Shown one piece after another: positions 16,937 through 25,665 of a DNA stretch of 64,000 nucleotides. The position numbers were made by a program, and so were the translations under genes. Position 1 is the stretch's first letter, and every line of letters starts with the position of its first letter. Under the pieces are notes generated by a model that did no database searches, was not told the DNA's origin, and saw only the letters and a list, made by a program, of their open reading frames with translations. The DNA lies in the NCBI RefSeq assembly GCF_008801925.2, contig NZ_CP062806.1, forward strand, positions 62,001 to 126,000, in the 5' to 3' direction. Source of the DNA: Cupriavidus basilensis (lineage in GTDB: Bacteria > Pseudomonadota > Gammaproteobacteria > Burkholderiales > Burkholderiaceae).

Positions 16937-17305
16937 ATGAAAAGTCCTGCGCAGCGTGTCTTCAAAACGTCCTGGTTCAGCAAAACGGCAAGCAAGGCTG
17001 GAATCGACGATGCTGAATTATGTGAGGCTGCACAGGAACTGATGCTGAGCCAAGGCGATGATCTAGGCGGCGGCGTTTGGAAGAAGCGGCTCAACAAGAA
17101 CAGGCATCGCTCAATTGTCCTCAACAAGGTCGGCAAGCGATGGATATTCACCTACTTGTTCGCGAAGAAGGACCGGGAAAACATCAGCGATAAGGAACTG
17201 GAAGGGTTCAAGAAGCTTTCCAAGGATTACGCGGCGGCCTCCGCGTCGCAGATCGCTGGACTGCTCGGTCAAGGGGAGCTACTGGAGATTTGCCATGACT
17301 GCTAA
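16937..17305 (+). CDS. Type II toxin, RelE/HigB-like (COG4737 type)
   Basis: A 122-residue basic protein beginning FKTSWFSKTASKAGIDDAEL, with VWKKRLNKNRHRSIVL and GKRWIFTYLFAKKDRENISD. This is the pattern of RelE/HigB-like mRNA interferases of the COG4737 group. The toxin comes first and overlaps the antitoxin start by 11 bases, the order typical of HigBA. It would cleave mRNA in the ribosome when the antitoxin is lost. It is a common stabiliser of plasmids and islands and sits at the left edge of the defence region. Confidence 0.85.
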   Translation: MKSPAQRVFKTSWFSKTASKAGIDDAELCEAAQELMLSQGDDLGGGVWKKRLNKNRHRSIVLNKVGKRWIFTYLFAKKDRENISDKELEGFKKLSKDYAAASASQIAGLLGQGELLEICHDC

Positions 17306-17615
17306 ACGATTCAAGACCGACGCCTTTGAGGCGATCCACAGCGCCGCATCTGGCCTCCTGAAGGCGAAATCCATCGACAAGAAAACCATGCGCGAGTATG
17401 ACGACTTGTGCCTGGAAGAACCGCCACACTTCGAGGCTAAGGACATCGTTCAGATCCGCAAATCGGTCAAGGTGAGCCAGCCCATTTTTGCTCGCTACCT
17501 GAACACAAGTACGTCAACCATTCAGAAATGGGAGAGCGGGCAGAAGCAGCCTAGCGGGATGGCAGCGAGGTTGCTGCAAGTCGTCCAGAAGCATGGTTTG
17601 GAAGTGCTTGCTTGA
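17295..17615 (+). CDS. HigA-like HTH antitoxin
   Basis: A 106-residue protein with a C-terminal XRE-type helix-turn-helix: KDIVQIRKSVKVSQPIFARY followed by LNTSTSTIQKWESGQKQPSG. The N-terminal half likely binds the toxin. The ATG at 17295 lies inside the end of the toxin gene, so translation is coupled. It should neutralise the toxin and repress the promoter at 16882 (family knowledge). Confidence 0.88.
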   Translation: MTAKRFKTDAFEAIHSAASGLLKAKSIDKKTMREYDDLCLEEPPHFEAKDIVQIRKSVKVSQPIFARYLNTSTSTIQKWESGQKQPSGMAARLLQVVQKHGLEVLA

Positions 17616-17650
17616 ACCCCGACTGCCCGGTCAAGGGCTGACAGGGTAAA

Positions 17651-17666
17651 GGGCGCCACGGCGCCC
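17651..17666 (+). terminator. Hairpin downstream of the toxin-antitoxin pair
   Basis: GGGCGCC-AC-GGCGCCC forms a perfect 7-bp stem 36 bases after the antitoxin stop. No T run follows, so its role as a terminator is tentative. Confidence 0.4.
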
Positions 17667-18179
17667 CTCGTATACCGCATCGAGACGCTCTCGTGCCGAT
17701 GGCGGGAGAAGTTCTCCGACGCCAAATACTGCGTTGGAGAATGGCACGTCAGGATCAAGCATGACGATACCCTGAGCTTTCTTTGCGACGCCCGGGAAGC
17801 GCCGAGGCGGTGGTCCGTCGTTGCGCGCACTGTCGTCGCAACGGTGGCGACGTCGCCGCGTATCCGCGAATCGAGTTCGCCGCGGGGTAATCTTTATCTT
17901 GGCATGCCCCGATACCATGCGCGGTTCAGGCGTGCCACGGCGTAGCCTTCGATTCCCCGGCGGAGCAGCGCAGCCGAAGCGGCGCTGGTGCGCCAGCTGC
18001 TGGCGGAATTGCGGGTGGCGCCCCCTGAGCGAGAGGGTGGGGCGCGACGGCGCAAGGCCGGGAGCCGGGCGCCGAGCGACAAGCCGAGCGACAAGCCGGG
18101 CGAAAACTCGACGAAAATCAGGGGACGGCTACCGCCTCCCTCGCCCCGGAAGGCGGCAGCGATAGCAGTGACGACAACG
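17667..18179. other. Gap with possible decayed KfrA/H-NS module sequence
   Basis: About 510 bases without a supportable gene. Around 17960-18110 one plus frame reads AALVRQLLAELRVAPPE and a repeat of DKPS. The DNA there (GACAAGCCGAGCGACAAGCC) resembles the module sequence that follows KfrA copies. It may be the eroded end of another KfrA-type unit ahead of the broken H-NS-tail gene. Confidence 0.3.
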
Positions 18180-18428
18180 ATGACAGCCAACAATGAGCGG
18201 GCGGCGGCGATCCGCTGGATCTAGGACCAGATGGCGGACTATGGGCTGACGATGGAGGAGCTGGAAGCGGCGGGATGCTTCGATCCGCCGCCACCAGCCC
18301 CTCCGCCGACGGCGGTCTGCTACCGCAATGCCGAGGGACTGACCTGGGACGGGCAGGGCGAGATGCCGTCCTGGCTCAAGCGGGCGGTCAATGCGGGGCA
18401 AAGCGTGGAGTTTTACCGGGTCGAATAG
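18180..18428 (+). pseudogene. H-NS-tail protein, copy 2, with nonsense mutation
   Basis: The frame from the ATG at 18180 aligns with copy 1 (NNERAAAIRWI-stop-DQMADYGLTM, MEELEAAGCF, CYRNAEGLTWDGQGEMPSWL). A TAG at 18222-18224 stands where copy 1 has Arg, probably a former CAG. Translation could restart at the ATG at 18231, giving a 65-residue product that keeps the whole H-NS DNA-binding motif, so partial function is possible. Confidence 0.7.
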
Positions 18429-18658
18429 CTGCCAATTACTTAGGTGCAAGGAGATGAATATCAGCCCGTTGCTACCGGCCGAGATGGTGACGCCAGCAGA
18501 GACGACTCGCGTGTCACGCCGCTGCGGCTTTGCTATCGGATTCCATTCCGCTCGTAGTACCGTGTCCGAGACTGTCTTCACAAACCTGCGCCGGAATCAA
18601 TGTCGCTTCCCGCGCGACGTCACACCCGGTTCTAATAATCAAACAACCAAGACCAAAT

Positions 18659-19474
18659 ATGTTCCGTGCTTTTAATCTGGAAGGTGTCAACAAGGAGTTG
18701 TTCGCGAATTGGAAAGCCTCCGGGGAGGCCCGCTTCGCTGGGGAGAAGCTGAATGTCCGAAATGCGATAGCGTCATACATCCGGAATGACGCCATCAACG
18801 GCCTGAAGGTGAAGGGGGACTGGTTCGGGCAGGTCAAGGCGGACGTATTCATTTCGCATTCCCATTGCGATGAGGCGATTGCTATCGGAATGGCGGGATG
18901 GCTGCATGAAAGGTTCGGCCTGACCGCGTTCATCGATTCCTGCGTCTGGGGCCATGCGAATGACCTGCTCCGGTCGATCGACAACGAGTATTGCAAACTG
19001 AACAGTACGACCTACAACTACCAACTGCGAAACCGGTCGACGAGTCACGTGCACATGATGCTTTCCACTGCACTTACGCACATGATCGACGGCTGTGAGT
19101 GTGTTGTCTTTCTCAATACGCCGGCGGCAATGACTACAGACAAGCTCCTAGACAAGGACTCAGATGGCCAGACATCGTCTCCGTGGATCTATGCAGAGCT
19201 CGTCACGATGCAGGTGATCAGGCGCAGGGAGCCTGTCAGATCGCCCGGGCGTAGGATGACCAAGGCATCGATGGAGCGCTTCAACGAGGGCGCGATGGAT
19301 GGCCTTGATGTCCAGTACCCGCTGTACCTCAATGCCCTGACCCCGCTTGCAGTCAAGGATCTGATCAAATGGGAGAAGACCGAGACAACCGGCGAAGAAG
19401 CCCTCGATGCACTCTATGACCTGAAGCCTGAGCCGGAGTTGCTTCGCGAGGACTTCACTGAGTCCGCTCGGTGA
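18659..19474 (+). CDS. TIR-domain protein, partner of the SLOG-patatin gene
   Basis: A 271-residue protein. The TIR fold begins near residue 60 with ADVFISHSHCDEAIAIGMAG and continues TAFIDSCVWGHANDLL. The catalytic-type Glu is probably in SPWIYAELVTMQV. TIR domains of this sort cleave NAD+ or make a cyclic ADP-ribose-like signal (family knowledge). The start is placed at MFRAFNLEGVNKELF because the 43 codons before it are not protein-like. It is followed on the same strand by a truncated TIR-like frame and then by SLOG-patatin, which suggests a signal-maker/effector pair. Confidence 0.8.
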   Translation: MFRAFNLEGVNKELFANWKASGEARFAGEKLNVRNAIASYIRNDAINGLKVKGDWFGQVKADVFISHSHCDEAIAIGMAGWLHERFGLTAFIDSCVWGHANDLLRSIDNEYCKLNSTTYNYQLRNRSTSHVHMMLSTALTHMIDGCECVVFLNTPAAMTTDKLLDKDSDGQTSSPWIYAELVTMQVIRRREPVRSPGRRMTKASMERFNEGAMDGLDVQYPLYLNALTPLAVKDLIKWEKTETTGEEALDALYDLKPEPELLREDFTESAR

Positions 19475-19516
19475 ACCTATTATCGCTCTACGCCTATGAT
19501 CTGAACGGAGAAAAAC

Positions 19517-19669
19517 ATGGTGCGCAGAGTGTTTTTCGGCTTTCACTATGATCGTGAGGTCCATCGGATAGTACAGATCCGCAATTCATGGATTGTTCGT
19601 GCGAAAGAAGAAGACCAACCGTTCTACGACAAGGTTGACTTTGACAAGGCCAAAAAGCGCGCGCCGTAG
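19517..19669 (+). pseudogene. Truncated TIR-like (DUF1863/ThsB-type) frame
   Basis: A 50-codon frame, MVRRVFFGFHYDREVHRIVQ followed by IRNSWIVRAKEEDQPFYDK, matches the first beta-alpha unit of MTH538/DUF1863 TIR-like proteins and then stops at 19667. The rest of the domain is missing, so it is most likely a remnant between the TIR and SLOG-patatin genes. It has its own GGAG about 10 bases upstream and could still be translated. Confidence 0.6.
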
Positions 19670-19725
19670 GTGTTGCAAAGGCTCCGGCGGCTGATTCGCC
19701 AATGTTTAAGTCTAATTAACAGGAT

Positions 19726-21348
19726 ATGCCAATGGCTTTCAGGAAACCTCTTGCGGGCGTACGTGTTCATCTGTCTGGATCCGTCCCTGACATGCAGAAG
19801 GAAGAAATCTGTCTATTCGTGAAACGGCTTTCCACGAGGATATTTGGCGAGGGGGGCGCCGTGATCCACGGCAGTCACCCGTCCTTTATTGAACCATTGG
19901 AAGAAGCGGCAAGGGCGTTTATCGACGCGGGCGGCGAGATTGGTACTTTGACATTTTTGCGCGCCCAAAAATTTTCCGCGACTGCGGAACAAATTGAGGA
20001 AATAGAGAGGCAGCGGAAATACGCCGTTGTACAAGTAGTCCCGGTTGAGTCAGAGGGAGAGTCCCGCAGCGATTTGACCCCGATGCGCAACTGGATGGCA
20101 GAGCGATCCGACGTCGTGGTCTGCGTGGGCGGAAAATGGTGGGATGTAAATAAGGCCAACGCTGGGGTTCCCACTGAACTCGATGCGATGCTTGATCTTG
20201 GAAAACCCGGCTTTATCGTCGCTGGCTTTGGCGGAGCAATTTCAGGCTATCTGAAAGACAATCCAGGATTGCTTTCGAGCCTTCAAAATGGGCTGTCCGA
20301 AGAGGAAAACAGGAAGATTGCATATGAAACGTCTATTGAGAGCATTGTAGATTTGATTGTCAATCAGTTGAAGCGCTTGCCGCTGGTGCGACGTAGCGTA
20401 GAAAGGGGACGCAATTTCAGAATCCTTGCGCTCGATGGAGGAGGATTGCGAGGAACCTTCACTGCCGCCGTTTTGGCAAAATGGGATGACATGCTTGGGA
20501 GTGGCGGTGGTAACAATTTAGTCTCGCATTTTGATTTAGTGACAGGAACGTCGACCGGGGCTATTTTGGCAATTGGTCTTGGTTTGGGAATCAAGCCTAG
20601 CGAGATACTGGCGTTTTACCGGGACAAGGGGTCGCTAATTTTCCCAAAAGATAGAACGCTGCGGCATTGGTTACGGTCCAAACACGAGTCCTCAACACTG
20701 CGTGGATTGCTTCAGGAGGTCTATGGCGATCGGAAGATGTCGGGCTCATCCTGCCGGCTGGTCATTCCAACAGTGAGGGCCAAGCATGGGCAGGCTGAAG
20801 CCTTGGTTACGCCACACAGCCCAGATCGAACGGCATTTCGGGATATCCTGTCCGTCGATGCCGCGCTTGCTTCCTCAGCCGCTCCTACGTACTTTGACGA
20901 ATCCCTATGGAATGGGCCTATTGTGCCGGAGATTTTTCTGGACGGTGGTGTTTGGGCAAATAATCCAATCCTGCCGGCGCTGGCGGAATCGGTGCGCCAT
21001 CTCAAGATTCCGTTGGATCGGATAGATGTACTAAGCATAGGTACTTTGAGTAGTGAGTCCGATTTTACGGATTCCCTGGGAAAAGGTAAGGCTGGTTGGG
21101 CGTTGCACAGCGTGGACCTTTTCTTCGCAGCCCAGCAACATGGTGCAATACTCTTGGCGGAAAGTTTTCTGGGACCAACCCGTCATCTCAGGGTCAATCA
21201 GCAAACCCCAGTCGAGATTAAACTTGACGATACTGAGGCGATTGACGAGATGGCTGCTAGGGGAAACGAAGCTGGCAAGGATTCTTTTGCGTCGGTTCGA
21301 TCCCGATTTCTTGACGGGATGCATGCACCCGACTGGACAAGATATTAG
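19726..21348 (+). CDS. SLOG domain fused to patatin-like phospholipase
   Basis: A 540-residue two-domain protein. Residues about 8-190 look like a SLOG/Rossmann sensor: VRVHLSGSVPD, GGAVIHGSHPSFIEPLEEAA, RSDVVVCVGGKWWD and PTELDAMLDLGKPGFIVAGF. Residues about 235-520 are patatin: oxyanion loop DGGGLRGTF, lipase box GTSTG with the catalytic Ser, and DGGVWANNP with the catalytic Asp. Patatin effectors of defence systems degrade membrane phospholipids once their sensor binds a nucleotide signal (family knowledge). No CD-NTase is nearby, so the adjacent TIR is the likely signal source. Confidence 0.88.
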   Translation: MPMAFRKPLAGVRVHLSGSVPDMQKEEICLFVKRLSTRIFGEGGAVIHGSHPSFIEPLEEAARAFIDAGGEIGTLTFLRAQKFSATAEQIEEIERQRKYAVVQVVPVESEGESRSDLTPMRNWMAERSDVVVCVGGKWWDVNKANAGVPTELDAMLDLGKPGFIVAGFGGAISGYLKDNPGLLSSLQNGLSEEENRKIAYETSIESIVDLIVNQLKRLPLVRRSVERGRNFRILALDGGGLRGTFTAAVLAKWDDMLGSGGGNNLVSHFDLVTGTSTGAILAIGLGLGIKPSEILAFYRDKGSLIFPKDRTLRHWLRSKHESSTLRGLLQEVYGDRKMSGSSCRLVIPTVRAKHGQAEALVTPHSPDRTAFRDILSVDAALASSAAPTYFDESLWNGPIVPEIFLDGGVWANNPILPALAESVRHLKIPLDRIDVLSIGTLSSESDFTDSLGKGKAGWALHSVDLFFAAQQHGAILLAESFLGPTRHLRVNQQTPVEIKLDDTEAIDEMAARGNEAGKDSFASVRSRFLDGMHAPDWTRY

Positions 21349-21534
21349 CCTGTGTTGATAAGCGTTGAAAAGGTGAGCGCGGTGGATGTCCGCAGGACGA
21401 GAGCAGAGATACAGGGAGTGTCCATATTTCCTTGAGGCGCGAATTCCGGATCGTGGAATTGGAACCTGAACTAGAGAGGGATGGCCGGGATTCGCAAATA
21501 TGTGAAGCTTAAGATATTCACGAATTTCAGCCGG

Positions 21535-22300
21535 CCCTCATCGCCGCCAACGCCGTGCAGTCGATCTGGCAGGCCGCCAACGAGGCCGCCGCCGGCGAAC
21601 TGGCCGCCTTGCGGGCCGAAGCGCGGCTGTAGGCGAGCGAGGCGGAAGTGCAGCGCGACCAGGCGCGGGCCGCGGTGGTGGTGGCCGAGCAGGAGAAAGC
21701 GGTCTTGCAAGCCGGGCTCGACGCCGCCCAGCAAGCGCGCGCGGCGCTGCAGGGGGACTGGACGCCGCGCGCCAGGCCCACGTGGCCACCCAGGCGCGTC
21801 AGGAGGAGGGCCGGCGCCAGATCGAGGCGCTCGAGCGGCAACTGGGCAAGATGCGTACGCAGTTCTCGGCGGAGCTGGAGCGCACCCGCGAGCAGGTGGC
21901 GGTCGCGCAAGAACGCGCCGAGGCCACGGACCGCCGCGCGCTGCACGAGATCGACCAGGAGCGCACGCTGCGGCAGAAGGGCGAGCAGGCGGTGGCCGAA
22001 TTGCGTACGGAACTGGCGGCGATGCAGGCGAGGGCGCAAGGCGCAGCCGTGACCGGCGCCGAGGTGCGGGCGCGGCTGCAGGCCGAGTGCGACACGCTCT
22101 GCCTGCAACTGGCGCAGGCAGAGCAGGTGCTTGAGTATGACGAGGCGGCACAGGGAGGGCTGCGGGACGAACTCGAAGTGGCGCTGCGCCGGAACGAGCG
22201 GGCCGATGCGGAAGCCACCGCGACGCGCCGCCTGGTAGGCGCCAAGCGCCGGGCGCCGGGCGCCGGCGACCAAAACCAAGTTCAAGCCGGGGCCGGCCTG
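21535..22300 (+). pseudogene. KfrA-like gene, copy B (5'-truncated, frameshifted)
   Basis: It aligns with copy A from IAANAVQSIWQAANEAA onward; the DNA-binding domain is missing. A TAG at about 21630 replaces a Gln codon, and a shift near 21770 moves the coiled coil (ALERQLGKMRTQFSAELERT, REQVAVAQERAEATDRRAL) to another frame, which ends in the basic tail RRLVGAKRRAPG. The 3' flank keeps the CCTGTGGACAAGCC repeat and is followed by H-NS-tail copy 3, as in copy A. Confidence 0.85.
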
Positions 22301-22553
22301 AGGGGGGACGCCGGAGGTGTCGGATGGCATTTATTCACCGCGCGAGGGGACAAGCCTGTGGACAAGCCGCGCGGGGGCCGAGTGCCGGCGGCGTCAGTCG
22401 ATTTGACTAAAATTTAAGCAGCGAGGGGCCACGCCCTCACGCCGGCGCGGATTCCCACTGCGGCCATCACCTGGAACAACGCTGAAATCCAACACTCCCA
22501 CAAGACTGCACCACGCGGGATCCGACGCCGCCCCAAATCACTTCACCTTCACC

Positions 22554-22877
22554 ATGTCGATCGAAATCGAGCGCGCGCAAGCGATCACCTGGGTTCGCAT
22601 CCAGATGGCCCAGCACGGCCTGACCCTGGCCGACCTGCAGGCGGCCGGCTGCTTTATCGAGACACCGCCGACCCCATCGCCTGGGGCGGTGCGCTACCGC
22701 AACGCGCAGGGCTGGGACGGCCGCGGCGCTATGCCGGAGTGGCTGCAGCGGGCGATCCACGCCGGGCAGACGGTGGAACATTTCCGGGTGCCCGTCGCGC
22801 GGGGGCACGGGGCGCGCCGTGAAGGGGTGTTCCGATTTGAAATCAGACGCTTAGCGCGGCATGCGTCGAATTCTTGA
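22554..22877 (+). CDS. H-NS-tail DNA-binding protein, copy 3
   Basis: Of 107 residues, the first 80 are nearly identical to copy 1 (SIEIERAQAITWVRIQMAQH, ADLQAAGCF, YRNAQGWDGRGAMPEWLQ, HAGQTVEHFR) and include the complete H-NS DNA-binding motif. The stop that ends copy 1 after VEHFRIGRTE is absent here. The frame runs on for about 27 basic residues (VARGHGARREGVFRFEIRRL), apparently because the module junction was replaced. The upstream sequence AAAATTTAAGCA is shared with copy 1. Confidence 0.75.
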   Translation: MSIEIERAQAITWVRIQMAQHGLTLADLQAAGCFIETPPTPSPGAVRYRNAQGWDGRGAMPEWLQRAIHAGQTVEHFRVPVARGHGARREGVFRFEIRRLARHASNS

Positions 22878-23201
22878 CGAATCACGACCATCCCTCTAGT
22901 TGGCTATCGGGTCCAAAGTGGGCAGTCCCTCGGAGCGAGGTAGAGAGGATCGTTCCTGGGAGGCATGCAACTGTACGTCCGCACCTACTGCTGCCACCAG
23001 GGTGACAACTCGTGGCGATGGCAGCCTGGTGAGAGTTTCACAGATAAAACACAAAATCCACGGCCGCGATGATGTAACATTTAGTTTCAAAAAACCTGTA
23101 GTGGCTCCGTGGGCAAGGTGTTGAACAGGTCGGGTAATAAGGTGGGGGGTATGGCAAAACGCTGACTTCGCGCCGATCAAGACTCTTGCGAGGAGACCGC
23201 G
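22878..23201. other. Upstream region of the TIR + SLOG operon
   Basis: About 320 bases with no supportable gene. It must contain the promoter of the TIR-SLOG pair. AGGAGACC at 23190 is the Shine-Dalgarno for the TTG start at 23202. Confidence 0.4.
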
Positions 23202-24344
23202 TTGTCTGTCTTGTATCAATTGGCCGTACTCGGTGCACCGTCCGAAGAACAAGTCCATGCGCTTGAGCAAATCGTCTCGCCAGCCGTGCAATTGTTTGGC
23301 CTGCGGCTGGGCTATGAAGTTGGATGGGTAGTGCGCCCTGGCGCGTTCAATCCCGATCAGCAGAGATCGGCTGCTGCTGTCTTCTACGGGGGCACCGCCG
23401 CGCCGCTGGCGAACGTGGCTCAACTGCTGCGCCGGGGAATCCCGATAGTACCTGTGGTTTCGGACGCCACACGCGTCGCTGAGGAGATACCCGAACTTCT
23501 GCAGCCGCTGAACTGCTTGGCGTACAACGCAGGCGGCGCGCAGCGCATTGCCACCGCGCTACTGGAGAGTTCGGGGCTGTTGCCTCGCCAGCGCCGCGTA
23601 TTTGTCAGTTATCGCAGGGGCGAAGCGCGTGAGGCCGCGCTGCAACTCTTCGACGCATTTTCCGCGCGTTTTTTCGATGTTTTCCTTGACACTCACGGCA
23701 TCGCACCCGCCGAAGACTTCCAAGCAATGCTGTGGCATCGCCTTTGCGATTCCGACGTGCTGGTCATGCTCGATACCCCGGGGTACTTCGACAGCCGGTG
23801 GACCAGTGCAGAGTTTGGTCGAGCACTCTCCAAGGGAATCAGCGTGCTGCGCGTCGGCTGGCCGGACTTCACTCCCTCTATGCGAACGGCGACAGCTAGT
23901 CGCGCTGAGTTGTTGCCGGAAGAAGTGGATGTGGGGACGGGTCGCCTGGCCGACGCGGCGGTGGAACGCATCTGTCTGCAGTTGGAGTCCGTCCGAAGTG
24001 AAAGTCACGCGGTCCGCAATGTCAACCTGGTCAGCAACCTGCGCAACGCGGTGGAGACGATCGGCGGGCACGTTGCAGGCGTTGGTGTGAACAAGGCGGT
24101 GTACATCAAATTGCCAGATGGCAAGGACGTCGTGGTGTATCCCACAGTTGGGGTACCGACATCGACGACCCTGCACGACGCCGCCATCAACTCACCGGAT
24201 CGATCGGTCGCCGTCGTCTACGACCACGTCGGATTGCATCCCCGCTGGCTAGGGCATCTAGACTGGCTAGGTGACCACATCCGCTCGGCTCGCTGGGTGA
24301 AGGCTAGCGAAGCAGGGTGGCAGTTCGCGGACTGGGAGGCCTAA
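23202..24344 (+). CDS. TIR-domain protein of a TIR + SLOG pair
   Basis: A 380-residue protein from a TTG codon preceded by AGGAG. Three parts are visible. Residues 1-110 form a Rossmann-like region (YQLAVLGAP, AAVFYGGTAAPLA, GIPIVPVVSD). Residues 130-235 are the TIR domain (RVFVSYRRGEARE, DVFLDTHGIAPAEDFQ, SDVLVMLDTPGY, and the likely catalytic Glu in SRWTSAEFGRAL). Residues about 275-380 are a C-terminal domain ending VVYDHVGLHPRWLGHLDWLG and ARWVKASEAGWQF. The SLOG gene starts 3 bases after the stop, so translation is coupled. The C-terminal domain recurs in a decayed copy at 30979. Confidence 0.85.
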   Translation: MSVLYQLAVLGAPSEEQVHALEQIVSPAVQLFGLRLGYEVGWVVRPGAFNPDQQRSAAAVFYGGTAAPLANVAQLLRRGIPIVPVVSDATRVAEEIPELLQPLNCLAYNAGGAQRIATALLESSGLLPRQRRVFVSYRRGEAREAALQLFDAFSARFFDVFLDTHGIAPAEDFQAMLWHRLCDSDVLVMLDTPGYFDSRWTSAEFGRALSKGISVLRVGWPDFTPSMRTATASRAELLPEEVDVGTGRLADAAVERICLQLESVRSESHAVRNVNLVSNLRNAVETIGGHVAGVGVNKAVYIKLPDGKDVVVYPTVGVPTSTTLHDAAINSPDRSVAVVYDHVGLHPRWLGHLDWLGDHIRSARWVKASEAGWQFADWEA

Positions 24345-24347
24345 CCC

Positions 24348-24929
24348 GTGAGCGCAATCTTTCTTTCGGCGAGCGTGCCCGTCATCGGGCGTGGCACTTA
24401 TCACGAGACGGCCAACCCGTTCCTCATTCAGTGCGCAGTGCGGGAACTGGTCGTCGCCCTCATCCGGCAGCACAAGATTGTCTGGGGTGGGCATCCAGCC
24501 ATCACACCAATGATCTGGGCAATCTGCGAGGACCTGGGTGTTGACTATTCTGATTCGGTCATCCTTTACCAAAGCAATTACTTCAAGGACCGCTTTCCCG
24601 AGGAGAACCAGCGCTTTGGCAATGTCGTTCTGACCGAGGCAGTGCCACAAAATCTGGGCGCGAGCTTGCTGCACATGCGCGAGGAGATGCTGTCACGTGA
24701 GGATCTAAAGGCTGCTGTATTCATCGGCGGTATGGACGGTGTCGAAGCGGAGTACGACCTGTTTGTGCGGTTCCACCCGCGGGCCAAGATACTGCCGGTT
24801 GCGGCGCCCGGAGGAGCTGCGCTCGCGCTGGCAAGGCGGCTTGATCTCTTCGATGAAGAGGGATTACGTGATATCGACTTTGCCGGTCTATTCCACTCAC
24901 ATTTGAGCGCGATCGACGACGTACGTTAG
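24348..24929 (+). CDS. SLOG-superfamily protein paired with TIR
   Basis: A 193-residue single-domain protein with a Rossmann/LOG pattern: AIFLSASVPVIGRGTY at the start, IRQHKIVWGGHPAITPMIWA in the first nucleotide-binding region, and AAVFIGGMDGVEAEYDLF then ILPVAAPGGAALALA in the second. SLOG domains bind or process nucleotide-derived signals and occur beside TIR and SIR2 proteins in defence loci (family knowledge). It starts with GTG three bases after the TIR gene. No effector domain is present in either protein, so toxicity may come from the TIR itself. A broken homologue lies at 30402. Confidence 0.75.
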   Translation: MSAIFLSASVPVIGRGTYHETANPFLIQCAVRELVVALIRQHKIVWGGHPAITPMIWAICEDLGVDYSDSVILYQSNYFKDRFPEENQRFGNVVLTEAVPQNLGASLLHMREEMLSREDLKAAVFIGGMDGVEAEYDLFVRFHPRAKILPVAAPGGAALALARRLDLFDEEGLRDIDFAGLFHSHLSAIDDVR

Positions 24930-25197
24930 GATGCAAACCAGATCAACCATAGTGGCGCGCAACCAAGAGATAGGAACGGCGAGTAATTTATTTTACAGAT
25001 TTCACTATTAAAAGGATGGATGGCGTGCCCACAAGGTCCGCAACATTGGGGGTGTCGATGGTGATCAGCTGGTCACCGATAACAAATAGGAATACTACAC
25101 ATCCGTCTTCAGACCCTCGGCCAACAGTTTTTGAACATTATTTCTATGACTGCGTATAGGATGACCACGGTCGTAAAAATGTTAGCGGAGAATTGAA

Positions 25198-25665
25198 GTG
25201 GCAGAAACGAAAAATGTGTTTATCAGCCATGTTCATGAAGACGATCATGGCCTGAAAAAGTTTAAGGATCTCCTTGCATCAAAAAAGGTCGATATCCGCG
25301 ATTCTTCGATCCATACAGGCAAGTTCAACGACGCGAAGGACGAGCACTACATCAAGACGCAAATTCTGGCTCCAGCTATTAACTGGGCCGGTGTGTTCAT
25401 TTGCTACGTGTCACCCAAGACGAAAGACAGCGAATGGGTCAACTGGGAGATCGAGTACGCAGCAAAGCAGGGGAAGCGCATTGTTGGTGTATGGGAGCAT
25501 GGCGAGAAAGAGTGCGACCTTCCTCAGGCCTTGAGCGAATACGCTGATGCTTTGGTCGGCTGGAACGGTGACGCCATCATTGACGCGATCAACGGAAAGG
25601 ACACTTGGGAAAAGCCCGACGGTGGATCTTGTGAACCCGTGCCTCTTAAGCGTCATCCCTGCTAA
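25198..25665 (+). CDS. ThsB-like TIR protein heading the six-gene run
   Basis: A 155-residue protein of the MTH538/ThsB TIR type: NVFISHVHEDDHGLKKFKDL, DSSIHTGKFNDAKDEHYIK, WAGVFICYVSPKTKDSEWVN and WEIEYAAKQGKRIVGVWE, where the Glu of WEIEY is the likely catalytic residue. Such proteins make a cyclic ADP-ribose isomer on phage sensing in Thoeris (family knowledge). The start is a GTG after TTAGCGGAG. The next gene begins on the base right after its stop, so it is coupled to the Nmad2 gene rather than standing alone. Confidence 0.85.
   Translation: MAETKNVFISHVHEDDHGLKKFKDLLASKKVDIRDSSIHTGKFNDAKDEHYIKTQILAPAINWAGVFICYVSPKTKDSEWVNWEIEYAAKQGKRIVGVWEHGEKECDLPQALSEYADALVGWNGDAIIDAINGKDTWEKPDGGSCEPVPLKRHPC

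Noticed and set aside
19726..21348. SLOG-patatin as part of a CBASS operon
   Set aside because: Patatin effectors occur in CBASS, but I see no CD-NTase, Cap2 or Cap3 gene in the window; the neighbouring gene is a TIR.
23202..24929. TIR + SLOG pair as an ordinary Thoeris system
   Set aside because: The SLOG protein has no SIR2 domain and the TIR is not of the DUF1863 type, so calling it Thoeris would overstate the evidence.
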